This document shows positions 1 to 9,012 of a stretch of DNA of 64,000 bases, piece after piece. The notes below the pieces were generated by a model. It saw only the letters and a program-made list of their open reading frames with translations, had not been told where the DNA came from and did not search any database. Source of the DNA: an uncultured Thiotrichales bacterium. Its GTDB lineage: Bacteria; Pseudomonadota; Gammaproteobacteria; CAIRSR01. Location: NCBI GenBank assembly GCA_903881315.1, contig CAIRSR010000175.1:1-64000 (forward strand). The letters run 5' to 3'. The position numbers and the translations under genes are program-made. Each line of letters opens with the position of its first letter. Positions within the stretch are counted from its first letter, which is position 1.

Positions 1-467
1 GAGGTAGCGCCGAGGATATTGAGCCAACTCCCGCGCCTCTCCAAGACATATTCAAAAAGATTGCCCAAGAACTGCATGGCGACATCTTTGAAGGCAAGCG
101 TTGGCCCGTTGGATAGCCCAAGCAACCACACACCAGGCCCAAGCGAACGCACCGGCGTAATCTCGGGGGAGCCAAAGATCTCTGTTGTGTAGGTTCTCTC
201 TACCATTGCCCGCAGATCGGTCTCGGGGATGTCGTCAACAAAGCGCCGCACCACCTCGAATGCCAACTGCGGGTAGGAGAGCTGACGCCACGCGGTTAGT
301 TCCTGCTGGGACAGTACCGGATACGCCTCGGGGATTGACAATCCCCCATCAGGGGCGAGCCCATCAACGAGGATCTCAGTAAACGAGCGGGGTGACATAC
401 CGCCTCGGGTACTGAGGTAACGTACCCGTCGGGACGGAGATTCGGCAAGGCCCGATTGAATGCTCAT
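1..467 (-). CDS. thrC: Threonine synthase, N-terminal part (cut by window edge)
   Basis: Translating the minus strand from the ATG at 467 gives about 155 residues that run off the left edge. The start reads MSIQSGLAESPSRRVRYLST, followed by the family-typical 'GLAPDGGLSIPE' segment and the 'AFKDVAMQ' motif, whose lysine carries the pyridoxal phosphate. Threonine synthase converts O-phosphohomoserine to threonine in the last step of the pathway. A GGAAG-type ribosome site lies just upstream of the ATG. The next gene on the same strand, the PilZ protein, ends about 290 bases upstream, so co-transcription is not obvious. The family call is secure; the C-terminal two thirds are outside the window. 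Confidence 0.93.
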   Translation of the reverse strand, partial: MSIQSGLAESPSRRVRYLSTRGGMSPRSFTEILVDGLAPDGGLSIPEAYPVLSQQELTAWRQLSYPQLAFEVVRRFVDDIPETDLRAMVERTYTTEIFGSPEITPVRSLGPGVWLLGLSNGPTLAFKDVAMQFLGNLFEYVLERRGSWLNILGAT

Positions 468-754
468 GGTTCTTTTCTTCCGCAAAGGGATGAGGCCTGC
501 TACCCCTCCCGGTTTTGATAACAACCAGATCTATGACAATACTCTCATGTGCTAACCTCCCGCGACGCTGGCTTGCTGTGTGGTGCTCGTATGGTCAGGG
601 GGGTTTCGAAGCTGATTTTACACCAATAAAAGCAAGTCTGCGGATTGGCTCGGACAAGCCAACGACACACGCGCCACAAGACCGTGCGGCATCAATGGCG
701 GGAGAAACGCATTCTTAGTGCAAGGCTTGGCCAGCTTGCTGGGTACGCCTAACC

Positions 755-1474
755 TCAGCGTCGAGTCTCTTGTCGAGACTCTTGTTGTTCTTGGGCGAGT
801 CGTGCGATGGAACGATCGAGTTCGCGGTGATGATGTTCCGTAAGCTCCAACATCTCTCCGCGCACGCGAGTTTCATGAGTCATTGTATCCAACTGGGAGG
901 TGAGGATCTTGAGGCGGCACGATATTGACACACCACCAGGTAGTTGGAAGGTGCAAGAGGACGCTTCTTCGTTGGGCCGGAAGGGAACCATGTCGCGGGT
1001 GCGAAACTCAAGCCCCGTTAGGGAAATATCTGACAAGCGCCCACGAACCATGCAACCCTTGCCGACTACGGTGACAGCCGCAGCGCCCACGGTGAGCGCA
1101 ACACCGCCAAGCCTGCGTTCCTGGTACTCTATGGTCTTTGGTATCCGTACCACGTAACGGGTCTGCTCTGGCTTGGTCGTATCGGGCAATTCCGCATTGA
1201 AGCTCACAACCCCATTGCAGCGTGCCATCGCGTGGAACCGCCGCACCCGTATAATGCGCTGGTGGCCCTGCTCATCTTGGATACGTTTCAATGCCATCAA
1301 TCCGTGTCGCGGATCCAAAGCCACCACCGCACTGTTGTGCCATATCTCGGAGCCGGCGATGCGCAACGCCAAGACCGTTGCTTGAGACTTAATCTCTTCA
1401 AGGAGTGCGATGACACGCGCCGACTCTCCGACCATGCCAGGGGCTAATTTTTTGCTCTTGAATAACCCAAACAT
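755..1474 (-). CDS. PilZ-domain protein, possible cyclic-di-GMP receptor
   Basis: About 239 residues when read from the ATG at 1474, which follows a strong GGAGGGAG ribosome site; a longer reading from 1534 lacks such a site. The second half has the PilZ-type 'DISLTG' motif (D/N-x-S-x-x-G) near residue 149, preceded by a beta-rich stretch. The usual RxxxR arginine motif is not clean: only a 'YQERR' run is present, so c-di-GMP binding is uncertain. The N-terminal half could be a YcgR-like PilZN domain, but I only infer that. The C-terminus is charged and Gln/Arg-rich. No membrane segment or signal peptide is seen, so it is probably cytosolic. The large GGDEF/EAL protein at 39.9 kb shows that c-di-GMP signalling exists in this genome. 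Confidence 0.65.
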   Translation of the reverse strand: MFGLFKSKKLAPGMVGESARVIALLEEIKSQATVLALRIAGSEIWHNSAVVALDPRHGLMALKRIQDEQGHQRIIRVRRFHAMARCNGVVSFNAELPDTTKPEQTRYVVRIPKTIEYQERRLGGVALTVGAAAVTVVGKGCMVRGRLSDISLTGLEFRTRDMVPFRPNEEASSCTFQLPGGVSISCRLKILTSQLDTMTHETRVRGEMLELTEHHHRELDRSIARLAQEQQESRQETRR

Positions 1475-1572
1475 TACTCCCTCCGGGATATACCAGCACA
1501 GGGAAATCCCTACCTGGGTGTATCGGCAGGACACATCAAGGTTTGAGCCCCCCCTAACTTAGGATTACTCAC

Positions 1573-2187
1573 TTGCAGAATCACGACTCTTCGCTATCCG
1601 GCAATCTGTCCGCAAGCACGCTACAAAACCCGGCACACCTAATCTGGATCGATCTTGAAATGACAGGTCTTGATCCAGAGCATGATCTCATTATCGAGAT
1701 CGCCACCCTCATTACCGACACGCGCCTCGAAATTGTCGCCGAGGGCCCGATAATCGCGGTACACCAAGACGACACGGTACTCGCCGCGATGGATGAGTGG
1801 AACACTCGCCAGCACAACGCCTCTGGTTTGGTGAACCAGGTGCGCACAAGCCGCATCGACGCAACGCAGGCTGAACTGCTCACCCTAGAGTTTGTCAGCC
1901 GCTACGTCCCAACGGGCCAATCCCCCATGTGCGGAAACAGCATCTGCCAGGATCGCCGTTTCTTGGCGCGCTACATGCCGAACCTAGAAAAATGGTTCCA
2001 CTACCGCAACCTGGACGTAAGCACACTCAAGGAGCTTGCCAAACGCTGGGCACCCGAAGTAGCCGGATCCTTTAAAAAGGACACTGCTCACCGTGCGCTC
2101 GATGACATTCGCGATTCCGTGGCAGAACTACGCCACTACCGCGAGCACCTCTTGCGCTTGCCGACAAGCCCTGAGCGCCCGCAGTAA
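1573..2187 (+). CDS. orn: Oligoribonuclease
   Basis: This DEDDh 3'-5' exoribonuclease degrades the last 2-5 nt RNA fragments and pGpG, the product of c-di-GMP breakdown. The first acidic pair is in '[10 protein letters not shown]', followed by '[10 protein letters not shown]', the family-specific '[17 protein letters not shown]' block and the closing '[10 protein letters not shown]', which carries the catalytic His and Asp. At 204 residues it is somewhat longer than the usual 180, because the only plausible start is a TTG at 1573, with AGGA eight bases upstream, giving an extra Ser/Asn-rich N-terminus. It is divergent from the PilZ gene and convergent with rpsT, 11 bases away. Confidence 0.95.
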   Translation: MQNHDSSLSGNLSASTLQNPAHLIWIDLEMTGLDPEHDLIIEIATLITDTRLEIVAEGPIIAVHQDDTVLAAMDEWNTRQHNASGLVNQVRTSRIDATQAELLTLEFVSRYVPTGQSPMCGNSICQDRRFLARYMPNLEKWFHYRNLDVSTLKELAKRWAPEVAGSFKKDTAHRALDDIRDSVAELRHYREHLLRLPTSPERPQ

Positions 2188-2198
2188 ACAGCCGCACC

Positions 2199-2480
2199 TT
2201 AGCCAGTGGCCGACGCACCAGCCATGCCGCGCAAGTGGCTGTTGAGTCGGCTCTTGTGCCGAGCTGCCTTGTTGGTGTGAATGATACCCTTCCGCGCCAT
2301 GCTGTCGATAATGGGCACGGCCTCGGTATAGGCATGTTCGGCCTGGGCTCGATTACCACTACCAATGGCCTTGACGACCTTCTTGATGTAGGTACGTAAC
2401 TTGGATCGATGACTGACGTTCTGCTGACGATGGGTTTCAGCTTGACGGGCACGCTTCTTAGCTTGGGCAGTGTTTGCCAA
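2199..2480 (-). CDS. rpsT: 30S ribosomal protein S20
   Basis: A 93-residue, Lys/Arg/Ala-rich protein starting MANTAQAKKRARQAETHRQQ, the standard S20 N-terminus. The middle 'LRTYIKKVVKAI' and the 'KGIIHTNKAARHKSRLN' block are typical of the family. S20 binds 16S rRNA at the bottom of the small subunit. It is a single gene here, convergent with orn. In other gammaproteobacteria rpsT is autoregulated through its leader; nothing specific is visible here. Confidence 0.97.
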   Translation of the reverse strand: MANTAQAKKRARQAETHRQQNVSHRSKLRTYIKKVVKAIGSGNRAQAEHAYTEAVPIIDSMARKGIIHTNKAARHKSRLNSHLRGMAGASATG

Positions 2481-2564
2481 AGGGATAACTCCTCATGTGA
2501 CTGGACAAAGGAAACGCAGTATTGTGCAGGGTGATTGGTGATTTGTCTACGTGATCGAAAGCCT

Positions 2565-3953
2565 TTACTTGATGGGAAACACCTTATCTGGATTGAGAAT
2601 ACCTCGTGGGTCGAAGATGGTTTTGATCTGTCGCATCAGGGCTAGGGTGGGTGGGTCTATCTCGCGGTTCACAAAGTCGCGTTTCTGCATCCCCACCCCA
2701 TGTTCACCAGAGAGGGTTCCGCCGAGACGCAGCACGAGATCAAACACCTGATCTAAGCAATGGTGCGCTGCTGCAACCTGGACAGGGTCGCTTGGGTCGA
2801 TCAGCAGGTTGACGTGGATATTACCATTACCGGCGTGGCCAAAGTTGACGATGGTGATGCCGTGTTCTCCGCCAAGACGGCGCAGCCCAGCGATCAGCTC
2901 CGCGATGCGTGATACCGGCACGACCACGTCTTCGTTGATCTTTTTGGGCGCGACGTGGCGTAGGGCGGGGGACAATGCCTTGCGCGTAGCCCACAGCGCC
3001 TCGGTTTCGGCTTTCGTAATAGGCACATGCAACTCCAACAAGCCCTCTCCTTGTGCGGTTCTGGTCACTCGTGCCACCGCTTCATCTAGCCCCGCAGCAG
3101 AGCCATCTACCTCGATCATCAACAGCCCACCTGCGCCCTCGGGTAGATGCGCATTAGAGTAAGAGCGGATCATTTCAATGGCTTGTCCGTCCATCATTTC
3201 TAAGGCGCAAGGGGTGGCCGGTTGTCCCATAATCCGCGCTACCGCTGCTGCTGCTGTTTCCACATCGGTGTAGATGGCCTGTAAGACCCGTCGCGCCTCA
3301 GGTAAGGGTGTAAGTTTCAGGGTTGCCTCAGTAATGATCGCAAGCGTCCCCTCCGAGCCAATCAGCAGTCGCGTGAGGTCATAACCCACCACCCCCTTGG
3401 TGGTGTATACCCCGGCACTGATTGCCTCGCCGGCACCCGTTACGGCACGTACACCCAGTGTGTTATCTCGGGTTGAGCCATACTTGACCGCATGGGGCCC
3501 GGCTGCGTTACAGGCCAGGTTGCCACCTACAGAACAAAAAGCGGCACTGGTAGGGTCAGGTGGCCAAAAAAGGCCGCTGCTCGCGGCAGCCTCTTGGATT
3601 GCTTGGTTGGTGACGCCCGGCTCTACCACCATCACCCGATTCGCGGGATCGACGACCAGGATACGATCCATCCGCTCCATCGCAAGAACCAGGCCACCGC
3701 GCACGGGTACTGCGCCACCTGTCGTACCCGTGCCGCGCCCTCGCGGAACAATGGGGACTTTAAACTCGTTGCACAACCGCACACAGGCCTGAACCTGGTG
3801 AACATCCGCAGGAAAAACCACGACATCGGGCACAGAATGGCTGCGACTATTATCATAGCCATAAGCCCAACAATCTGCGCTGTCGGTAAGAACGGCACCT
3901 TTCGGCAATAGCTCAACCAATTTGGTAATCAATCGACGAGTGAGGCGACTCAT
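2565..3953 (-). CDS. FAD-linked oxidase, GlcD / D-lactate dehydrogenase type
   Basis: 462 residues with the layout of GlcD and bacterial D-lactate dehydrogenases: an N-terminal FAD_binding_4 domain (about 40-180) containing 'VPRGRGTGTTGGAVPVRGG', then 'LACNAAGPHAVKYGSTRDN', and a C-terminal FAD-oxidase domain ending in 'NFGHAGNGNIHVN' and 'LGGTLSGEHGVGMQKRDF'. It should oxidise a 2-hydroxy acid (glycolate or D-lactate) and pass electrons to a quinone or partner subunit. Neither GlcE nor GlcF is adjacent; the distant Fe-S oxidoreductase at 52.2 kb has the CCG-domain type found in such partners, but no link is shown. Substrate cannot be fixed from sequence. It starts with ATG at 3953 with a weak ribosome site. 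Confidence 0.85.
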   Translation of the reverse strand: MSRLTRRLITKLVELLPKGAVLTDSADCWAYGYDNSRSHSVPDVVVFPADVHQVQACVRLCNEFKVPIVPRGRGTGTTGGAVPVRGGLVLAMERMDRILVVDPANRVMVVEPGVTNQAIQEAAASSGLFWPPDPTSAAFCSVGGNLACNAAGPHAVKYGSTRDNTLGVRAVTGAGEAISAGVYTTKGVVGYDLTRLLIGSEGTLAIITEATLKLTPLPEARRVLQAIYTDVETAAAAVARIMGQPATPCALEMMDGQAIEMIRSYSNAHLPEGAGGLLMIEVDGSAAGLDEAVARVTRTAQGEGLLELHVPITKAETEALWATRKALSPALRHVAPKKINEDVVVPVSRIAELIAGLRRLGGEHGITIVNFGHAGNGNIHVNLLIDPSDPVQVAAAHHCLDQVFDLVLRLGGTLSGEHGVGMQKRDFVNREIDPPTLALMRQIKTIFDPRGILNPDKVFPIK

Positions 3954-4177
3954 AGGCCTATTTCGAGAAAGGGAACGGCACCTACGCTGAGATCTTCACA
4001 AGGACTCGGTATCTCCCAAGACCCTTCTCATCCAACGGGTGTGGGTATTTTGACAAGTCTCACCACAGACCCCGCTACTCCAGATAAGGAAGTCATTGCT
4101 CTCCCACCCTCTGGTTTCTTCACGCCAGGTGGTTGGTCTGATAAACAATATACCGCAAGAGATCAGCAGTGAAGGTC

Positions 4178-5335
4178 TCATTTTTTGATAACGCCCCGGC
4201 CATTGTTTGCACGCCGATAATCGAAAAGGTACGACCAGATAAATAGTCGCTTCGCCCAATGGAAGAGCCTACTTCGTAAGGCAATGCTACGTTTTGAATC
4301 TCGGTAGACCAATATGCCGCCATCCAGGGTATCTACGATGTAGACAAATTCCTGATGAAAGGTATATTGGGTTTGCTCTCCCTGCCTATCCCCAATAAGA
4401 TTTTTTACTAAGACCTGCGCTTGGAGATCCGCCGTGTGGCCATGCTTGGGTACCCATGCGGGTAGCGGGTAATGTCCGGCGTCTCCTGCCACGTACACAC
4501 TCCCCTCCAGGCCAGAGACCCGACAGGAAGCATCGGCACGGATAAATCCATTCTCTGAGAGCGGAAGACTGCTTTGTTTGGCCCACGCTGGGCCCACGAG
4601 TTCTGGAATAAAGATCGTTAGATCGCTCTTTAGCTCACACCCATCTAGTATGACCTGGTCTTCGCCAAAGCCATCAATCCTTTGTCCGACACAGCTCTGA
4701 ATGCCGCGTCGCGCTAACTCGCGACGGAGATAACCCTTCTCACGAATCCCCCAGCGGGCGTCGAGTTCGGGGCAAGAGGTAAAGAAGACGAGATGAAAGT
4801 TATCCCTGCGCTTCTGACGCCGCAGCAGCGTATCGATGCCAAACAAGAACTCAAACAATGGCTCACCCCGAATTGCCGCTGGATCATTCTCATTGCCTGA
4901 GAAACCAAAGGCAAGCGTCCCTCCCTGAAGCAGCGCCAAGCGCTCGGTGATAGCCAATAGGGAACGATAACCTTCGCAAGGAAGAAAGACATGCGCAATG
5001 CCCGGCAGGTTTCTCGCAGATTCCCCGCCCGTGGCAATCACCAAGCGCTCGTAGTCCATCGCTCCGGCTGTGGTATAGAGCCGCTTTGTCACGACATCCA
5101 GGCCCGTGATACTCCCTGCCACGTACTCTACTCGGTAATGCTGGATGAAGTGGTCGAGGGGAAAGTTTAGGTCATGTCGCTGGTATAATCCGGCTGGCAC
5201 CCAGATCGATGCGGGGTAATAAAACATCTCCGCCAGGGGTGCCAATAGAACAATAGACCCCTGGTAACCCCGTCGGCGCAGGGTCTTTATCGTCATCAAT
5301 CCCGCGAAACCTGCACCAACAACAATGATCTTCAT
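4178..5335 (-). CDS. Sulfide:quinone oxidoreductase-like FAD flavoprotein
   Basis: 385 residues of the two-dinucleotide-binding flavoprotein fold. The FAD-binding 'VVGAGFAGLMTIKTL' begins at residue 5, 'YERLVIATGG' marks the middle of the fold, and 'GSVYVAGDAGHYPLPAWVPK' is the second FAD contact. The 'FYYPASIWVPAGL' block and the C-terminal amphipathic tail (WAKRLFIWSYLFDYRRAN) resemble sulfide:quinone oxidoreductases and related membrane-attached NDH-2 enzymes. Cysteines are present near residues 119, 187, 216, 233 and 272, but I cannot align them confidently with the redox-active SQR pair, so the substrate is open. It is the last gene of a minus-strand unit with the 5416 and 6048 genes (80-base gap). 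In a sulfur oxidiser, sulfide oxidation is a reasonable but unproved role. Confidence 0.65.
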   Translation of the reverse strand: MKIIVVGAGFAGLMTIKTLRRRGYQGSIVLLAPLAEMFYYPASIWVPAGLYQRHDLNFPLDHFIQHYRVEYVAGSITGLDVVTKRLYTTAGAMDYERLVIATGGESARNLPGIAHVFLPCEGYRSLLAITERLALLQGGTLAFGFSGNENDPAAIRGEPLFEFLFGIDTLLRRQKRRDNFHLVFFTSCPELDARWGIREKGYLRRELARRGIQSCVGQRIDGFGEDQVILDGCELKSDLTIFIPELVGPAWAKQSSLPLSENGFIRADASCRVSGLEGSVYVAGDAGHYPLPAWVPKHGHTADLQAQVLVKNLIGDRQGEQTQYTFHQEFVYIVDTLDGGILVYRDSKRSIALRSRLFHWAKRLFIWSYLFDYRRANNGRGVIKK

Positions 5336-5415
5336 CAGGAGTCTTCTGAGGATCGGGCCCGGAGTAAGGCAAGCAGATTACTGCTGCCGGTTGGGCTGGC
5401 CCATATTTTACGAGA

Positions 5416-6039
5416 TCAACGACGATACACTCCCGTGCAGATCTCGTTCACTAGTTGAGTCACTACTTCTTGCATAATGCGCTGCAATTCCTGCGACAAC
5501 CAGGTACGTAGCGGCGCGAAGATCATCGGTAGTTGTACCGACTGATTATGGGCGATTGTCTCTTTGACGTAGAGGGTAAAGATCTCAAGGAGTCGCCGTT
5601 CCAATTCTGCCTTGGTGAACGTGCGCCGCAACCGATGTCCCTTGCGCCAGGCCTGCAAAACCCTATGAGACAGATCTAGGGTGCATTGGATGCGTTGTGT
5701 ACGGAGTGGTGTCACCTGGTCATAGGGAATGGTGATACGGAACGGAAAACCATCAACGCTGCGCAGAAATTCCCGATCAACCTCTTTCACCTTGCCCAAG
5801 AGATACTGTACCGCATGGGGGTCGCTCGGCGCGGCATCTGTCGATTTCGTGGCGGCGTATCGAATAACGATAGCATCCTTAACGACTTCTTTACCCACAT
5901 TTTTGGCAAGAAACGACTCAATATGTGGTAGCAGCATGCCCAAACCAACAACCGTACGCAATCTGTCGGTAGTACGTTGACTGAATGCCTCTAACAATCG
6001 GCGATCAATCTGCAAAAGTACCGCCAATGGATCCCTCAT
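5416..6039 (-). CDS. Uncharacterised protein between methyltransferase and SQR-like genes
   Basis: A 207-residue protein that I do not recognise. It has no signal peptide or clear membrane span. It looks largely helical, with a basic middle (AWRKGHRLRRTFTKAELERRL) and a C-terminal half rich in long amphipathic helices (TWLSQELQRIMQEVVTQL). The start at 6039 lies 8 bases after the stop of the methyltransferase, and the SQR-like gene follows after 80 bases, so the three are probably co-transcribed. That context suggests a role with a membrane or quinone-linked enzyme, but no motif supports a function. Confidence 0.6.
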   Translation of the reverse strand: MRDPLAVLLQIDRRLLEAFSQRTTDRLRTVVGLGMLLPHIESFLAKNVGKEVVKDAIVIRYAATKSTDAAPSDPHAVQYLLGKVKEVDREFLRSVDGFPFRITIPYDQVTPLRTQRIQCTLDLSHRVLQAWRKGHRLRRTFTKAELERRLLEIFTLYVKETIAHNQSVQLPMIFAPLRTWLSQELQRIMQEVVTQLVNEICTGVYRR

Positions 6040-6047
6040 GGTGGCAA

Positions 6048-6827
6048 TTACCCTACAGGAGGCTTAACAGCACGGTGGAATCCGAGCATCCCAAACTGGG
6101 CAGATTTCCCGTTGACGTTGATATACCCCAAAGATCTCAGCACGTCGGACAGTTCTGGTACCGAGTAAAACATCCGCAAGGCGCTGACAAAGTACTCTTT
6201 ACACTGTAAGGATGCTTCATTACTACGAAATATCAGTGCAGTGAACCACAATACAAAACGCAGATAGCCGTAAGACATCGCATCAACAATACGGTTTGTT
6301 GGGCGCATCATATCGCAATGGTAGAATCTACCTCCGGGCTTGAGTACCCGATAGATCTCAGAAAAGACCTGTTGTATCCGCAGATGGCGTGAGGCAAATT
6401 GCAGCGTCACGATATCAAAGTGGTTATCTGGGAACGGCAACGTGTGTACATCACCAATCACGCTTTCAATATGAAAGCCAGCCGCCTCGGCATTCCGCTT
6501 ACCTACCGCCTGCATTTCTGCGCTGCGATCCATGGCATGCATTTCAAGGGTTGGTTCACGCTTTAACAGAGCAATACCAATTGCATTGGTTCCAGCGCAT
6601 ACATCAAGTCCCCGCTCCTGCGGATGCAGCTCAATCGTCTTCATAAATCTACGCCTGAACCATCCCCACAAGCCCATACTCGCTACATAGTTCGCTACAT
6701 CGTAATAGGGCGCAACATTCGCGAATACCTTATCCAGATCATTCCCCCACACGGAACTGAACTTTTCGTCACGCACACTCTCACGCACGTCAGCGGGCAA
6801 CTGGTCCATTACTTCCCCCATAGTCAA
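6048..6827 (-). CDS. UbiE/COQ5-like SAM-dependent methyltransferase
   Basis: 259 residues. 'VFANVAPYYDVANYVASMG' near residue 35 is the UbiE-type entry sequence. The SAM-binding motif I is 'GLDVCAGTNAIGIALLK', altered from the usual D-x-G-x-G-T-G because Cys and Asn replace glycine positions. 'MHAMDRSAEM' supplies the acidic ribose contact, 'FPDNHFDIVTLQFASRHL' is motif II, and 'VLKPGGRFYHCDM' is motif III. Canonical UbiE methylates the quinone ring; the altered motif I and the unusual neighbours (an unknown protein and an SQR-like flavoprotein) point to a paralogue rather than the housekeeping copy. The first gene of the minus-strand unit running 6827 to 4178. Confidence 0.75.
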   Translation of the reverse strand: MTMGEVMDQLPADVRESVRDEKFSSVWGNDLDKVFANVAPYYDVANYVASMGLWGWFRRRFMKTIELHPQERGLDVCAGTNAIGIALLKREPTLEMHAMDRSAEMQAVGKRNAEAAGFHIESVIGDVHTLPFPDNHFDIVTLQFASRHLRIQQVFSEIYRVLKPGGRFYHCDMMRPTNRIVDAMSYGYLRFVLWFTALIFRSNEASLQCKEYFVSALRMFYSVPELSDVLRSLGYINVNGKSAQFGMLGFHRAVKPPVG

Positions 6828-6947
6828 CGATAGAAACCGGTCGATTCGTTGTCAAGATTATATTGACCAAATCTAACCCGGGCTGCTACTGGATTCTACA
6901 AAAAGGAAAGCCTCCTTCCAAGTATCACTTTCAAATGAGCGCAGCCT

Positions 6948-8459
6948 TTAGGGGACTATTAACGGCATTCCCACCAACAAGGCGTTGGATTTCGCCAAGA
7001 TATGGGCATTCGCTCCGCGTATTTTCTCCAAGCGATTTCCATCACTGGAGACAAAGCGTGCGATGTCGGACAGAGAATCATGGGGACGCACTACATAGAT
7101 ATCCCCCTGGCCATGCGCCCTCATTACGCGGTACTGGGCTGCGAAAAGATCGTGGCGTGTTTGATAGACCTCGTTCATCAATGTTGCGTCGCGGCTGTGG
7201 CGTAGATGCTCTTCCCAGAGTTTACGATAGCGGTCGTAGATTTCCGCCGCCGCTGCCTCTGCCGCTGCGCTGTCCAATGTTCCGCCATCCACAGAGGGAA
7301 GCGTAGCCGTGAGCTTACTATAGCGGTCATTCAGCGCGGAGAGATCTTGGCTGCTCTTTCCTAGATTCTCACGCAGTCCGGTCGCCTCTTCCTCTAATTG
7401 TGAGAGACGGGTGCGGGCCTCGTCACGCTCTTTCGTAACGCTATCTACATTGGAACGCAACGCAACGGATTGCGTCTCGCTGTCGGTGAGTTTATTTTTA
7501 ACCGTAGCTAAGGCTTCATCGCGTTCTTGTGCCTGTACTTGTAGCGTACTGACAGTGCGCTCACGCTCCAGTAGTTCTTTTTTGAGGAGGGCCAGGGGGG
7601 CTTCGCACTCTTTGAGTTCGCCACGAACCTGGGTGAGAGTTACCTCTTGCTCGGCGAGTTGTTTTTGGAGCGCATCCCGTGCCTCTGTTAGGTTTTGCGT
7701 CTTTTGTTGCAAATGGCTCATCTCATCTGCGGTCGTGTGGGCACGTACCTCGAATTCCCCCAGCGTTTCTCCGCAATGATGCGCTGCATTCATAGCGTCA
7801 TGTACCCGAGACTCTTGACTGGCTATCATTGCGGCGTCGCGCTTCGACTGGTCGCGCTCGGTGATCAGGTTCTTCTCTAGGATGGCGATCCGGGTACGAG
7901 CGGCAAGGAGATCCTCTTCCAATCCGGTTGCGCGTTTTTGTGCGGTCAACCCGTCTTGGCGTATCACCGCAACGTCCGCTCGAATCCCTTCCAAGTGCCG
8001 CATGGCCTCATCGCGCTCACTCTCTGTTTTTGCCAAGCTGGCTCGTAGAGCAACCAACTCCGTGTGGGGGTCGGCCAAGGCTGTTGGTACCGATGGGCTC
8101 GGGGCTGTTGGTGGTGAAGTTACCGCTTGAGGCGTTGCGGTGGTCTCTCCCGCTGCCTGTGACGGAGGCATCCCGCTCGGCCCTGCCACCTTCTCTGCTC
8201 CTATGGCAGTTGTCGATGCCGTGGTCTTTTCTGGCTCTACGGCAGCCGACGGTGGTGTCACGACTGGCGCTTGTGCAGCACCCTCTTGGCCTTTCGCCTC
8301 AGGGGATACCGTTGCTGTCGGTTGATTCTCCACTGAGGTTGTGGCCTTTGTGCCAGAGGCTGGAGCAGACTCCTCGGATGCTGCCGCCGCCGTGAACACG
8401 ACACAGAGCGCGCAACCCAACCACCATCTCTTGATGTTCCTAACGTCACGTCGTTGCAT
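6948..8459 (-). CDS. Secreted coiled-coil protein with C-terminal LysM domain
   Basis: About 503 residues from the ATG at 8459, which has a G-rich ribosome site upstream; a TTG at 8471 is an alternative. An N-terminal signal peptide (basic start, then WWLGCALCVVFTAAAA) leads into a Pro/Thr/Ala/Glu-rich linker of about 100 residues. A long heptad-rich coiled coil follows, roughly residues 135-400, full of Glu, Leu, Arg and Lys. The C-terminus has a LysM-like module, 'YVVRPHDSLSDIARFV' through 'ALLVGMPLIVP', which in this family binds peptidoglycan. The protein should sit in the periplasm, anchored to the cell wall. Function unknown; it faces away from the thioredoxin gene at 8.6 kb. Confidence 0.75.
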   Translation of the reverse strand: MQRRDVRNIKRWWLGCALCVVFTAAAASEESAPASGTKATTSVENQPTATVSPEAKGQEGAAQAPVVTPPSAAVEPEKTTASTTAIGAEKVAGPSGMPPSQAAGETTATPQAVTSPPTAPSPSVPTALADPHTELVALRASLAKTESERDEAMRHLEGIRADVAVIRQDGLTAQKRATGLEEDLLAARTRIAILEKNLITERDQSKRDAAMIASQESRVHDAMNAAHHCGETLGEFEVRAHTTADEMSHLQQKTQNLTEARDALQKQLAEQEVTLTQVRGELKECEAPLALLKKELLERERTVSTLQVQAQERDEALATVKNKLTDSETQSVALRSNVDSVTKERDEARTRLSQLEEEATGLRENLGKSSQDLSALNDRYSKLTATLPSVDGGTLDSAAAEAAAAEIYDRYRKLWEEHLRHSRDATLMNEVYQTRHDLFAAQYRVMRAHGQGDIYVVRPHDSLSDIARFVSSDGNRLEKIRGANAHILAKSNALLVGMPLIVP

Positions 8460-8613
8460 ACCGACCCCCAAATATTAAATGACTGACTGCCATAGGGAGA
8501 CTACGTTTAGCGTGTTGCCCGAAAGGATTTAGATGGGTATCTAACCCCCTAGTGATTGCGGCAGTTTGCGGCTAACATGGGGCGGAGGTTTGTATAACAA
8601 GGTGCCCCGCGTC

Positions 8614-8964
8614 GTGAAAAGCCATGATAGTTGGATCATTGATGTCACCGAAACGGATTTTACCGCGCAGGTTGTGGAGGGCTCGCAACAGCGTCCGGTG
8701 TTGGTTGATTTTTGGGCCGAGTGGTGCGGGCCCTGCCGTGCGTTGACCCCCTTGCTTGAGCGGGTGGTGCTGAGCTACCACGGCAGGGTGCTGCTCGCCA
8801 AGGTTGAGGCTGACGAGAACATGCGTCTCGCCGGACTCTATCGACTGCGCGGGTTCCCCACCTGTCTTCTGTTCCGTGACGGTGAGATGGTCGGTCATTT
8901 TTCTGGTATGCGTCCGGAACATTTTGTGCGGGATTTTATTGAGACCCATGGCAGACTGCCGTAG
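8614..8964 (+). CDS. Thioredoxin-family protein
   Basis: A single thioredoxin domain with the active site '[13 protein letters not shown]' and the cis-proline loop 'LRGFPTCLLFRDGE'. It is a cytosolic thiol-disulfide exchange protein; the N-terminal pattern 'WIIDVTETDF' is closer to the thioredoxin domain of YbbN/CnoX than to classical TrxA, but the TPR region of YbbN is absent. The start is uncertain: GTG at 8614 (chosen because it gives a family-like N-terminus, with AAGG upstream), GTG at 8602 or TTG at 8566. The gene converges on rho, 48 bases away. A second thioredoxin, trxA, lies at 10.7 kb. Confidence 0.8.
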   Translation: MKSHDSWIIDVTETDFTAQVVEGSQQRPVLVDFWAEWCGPCRALTPLLERVVLSYHGRVLLAKVEADENMRLAGLYRLRGFPTCLLFRDGEMVGHFSGMRPEHFVRDFIETHGRLP

Positions 8965-9012
8965 CACGGTACGCCGTCCATTGTGATCTTCGACCGGGAC
9001 ACTGGGCACGTT

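Noticed and set aside
3397-3911. Overlapping + strand frames of 131 and 139 codons
   Set aside because: They lie opposite the FAD oxidase and show no protein-like composition.
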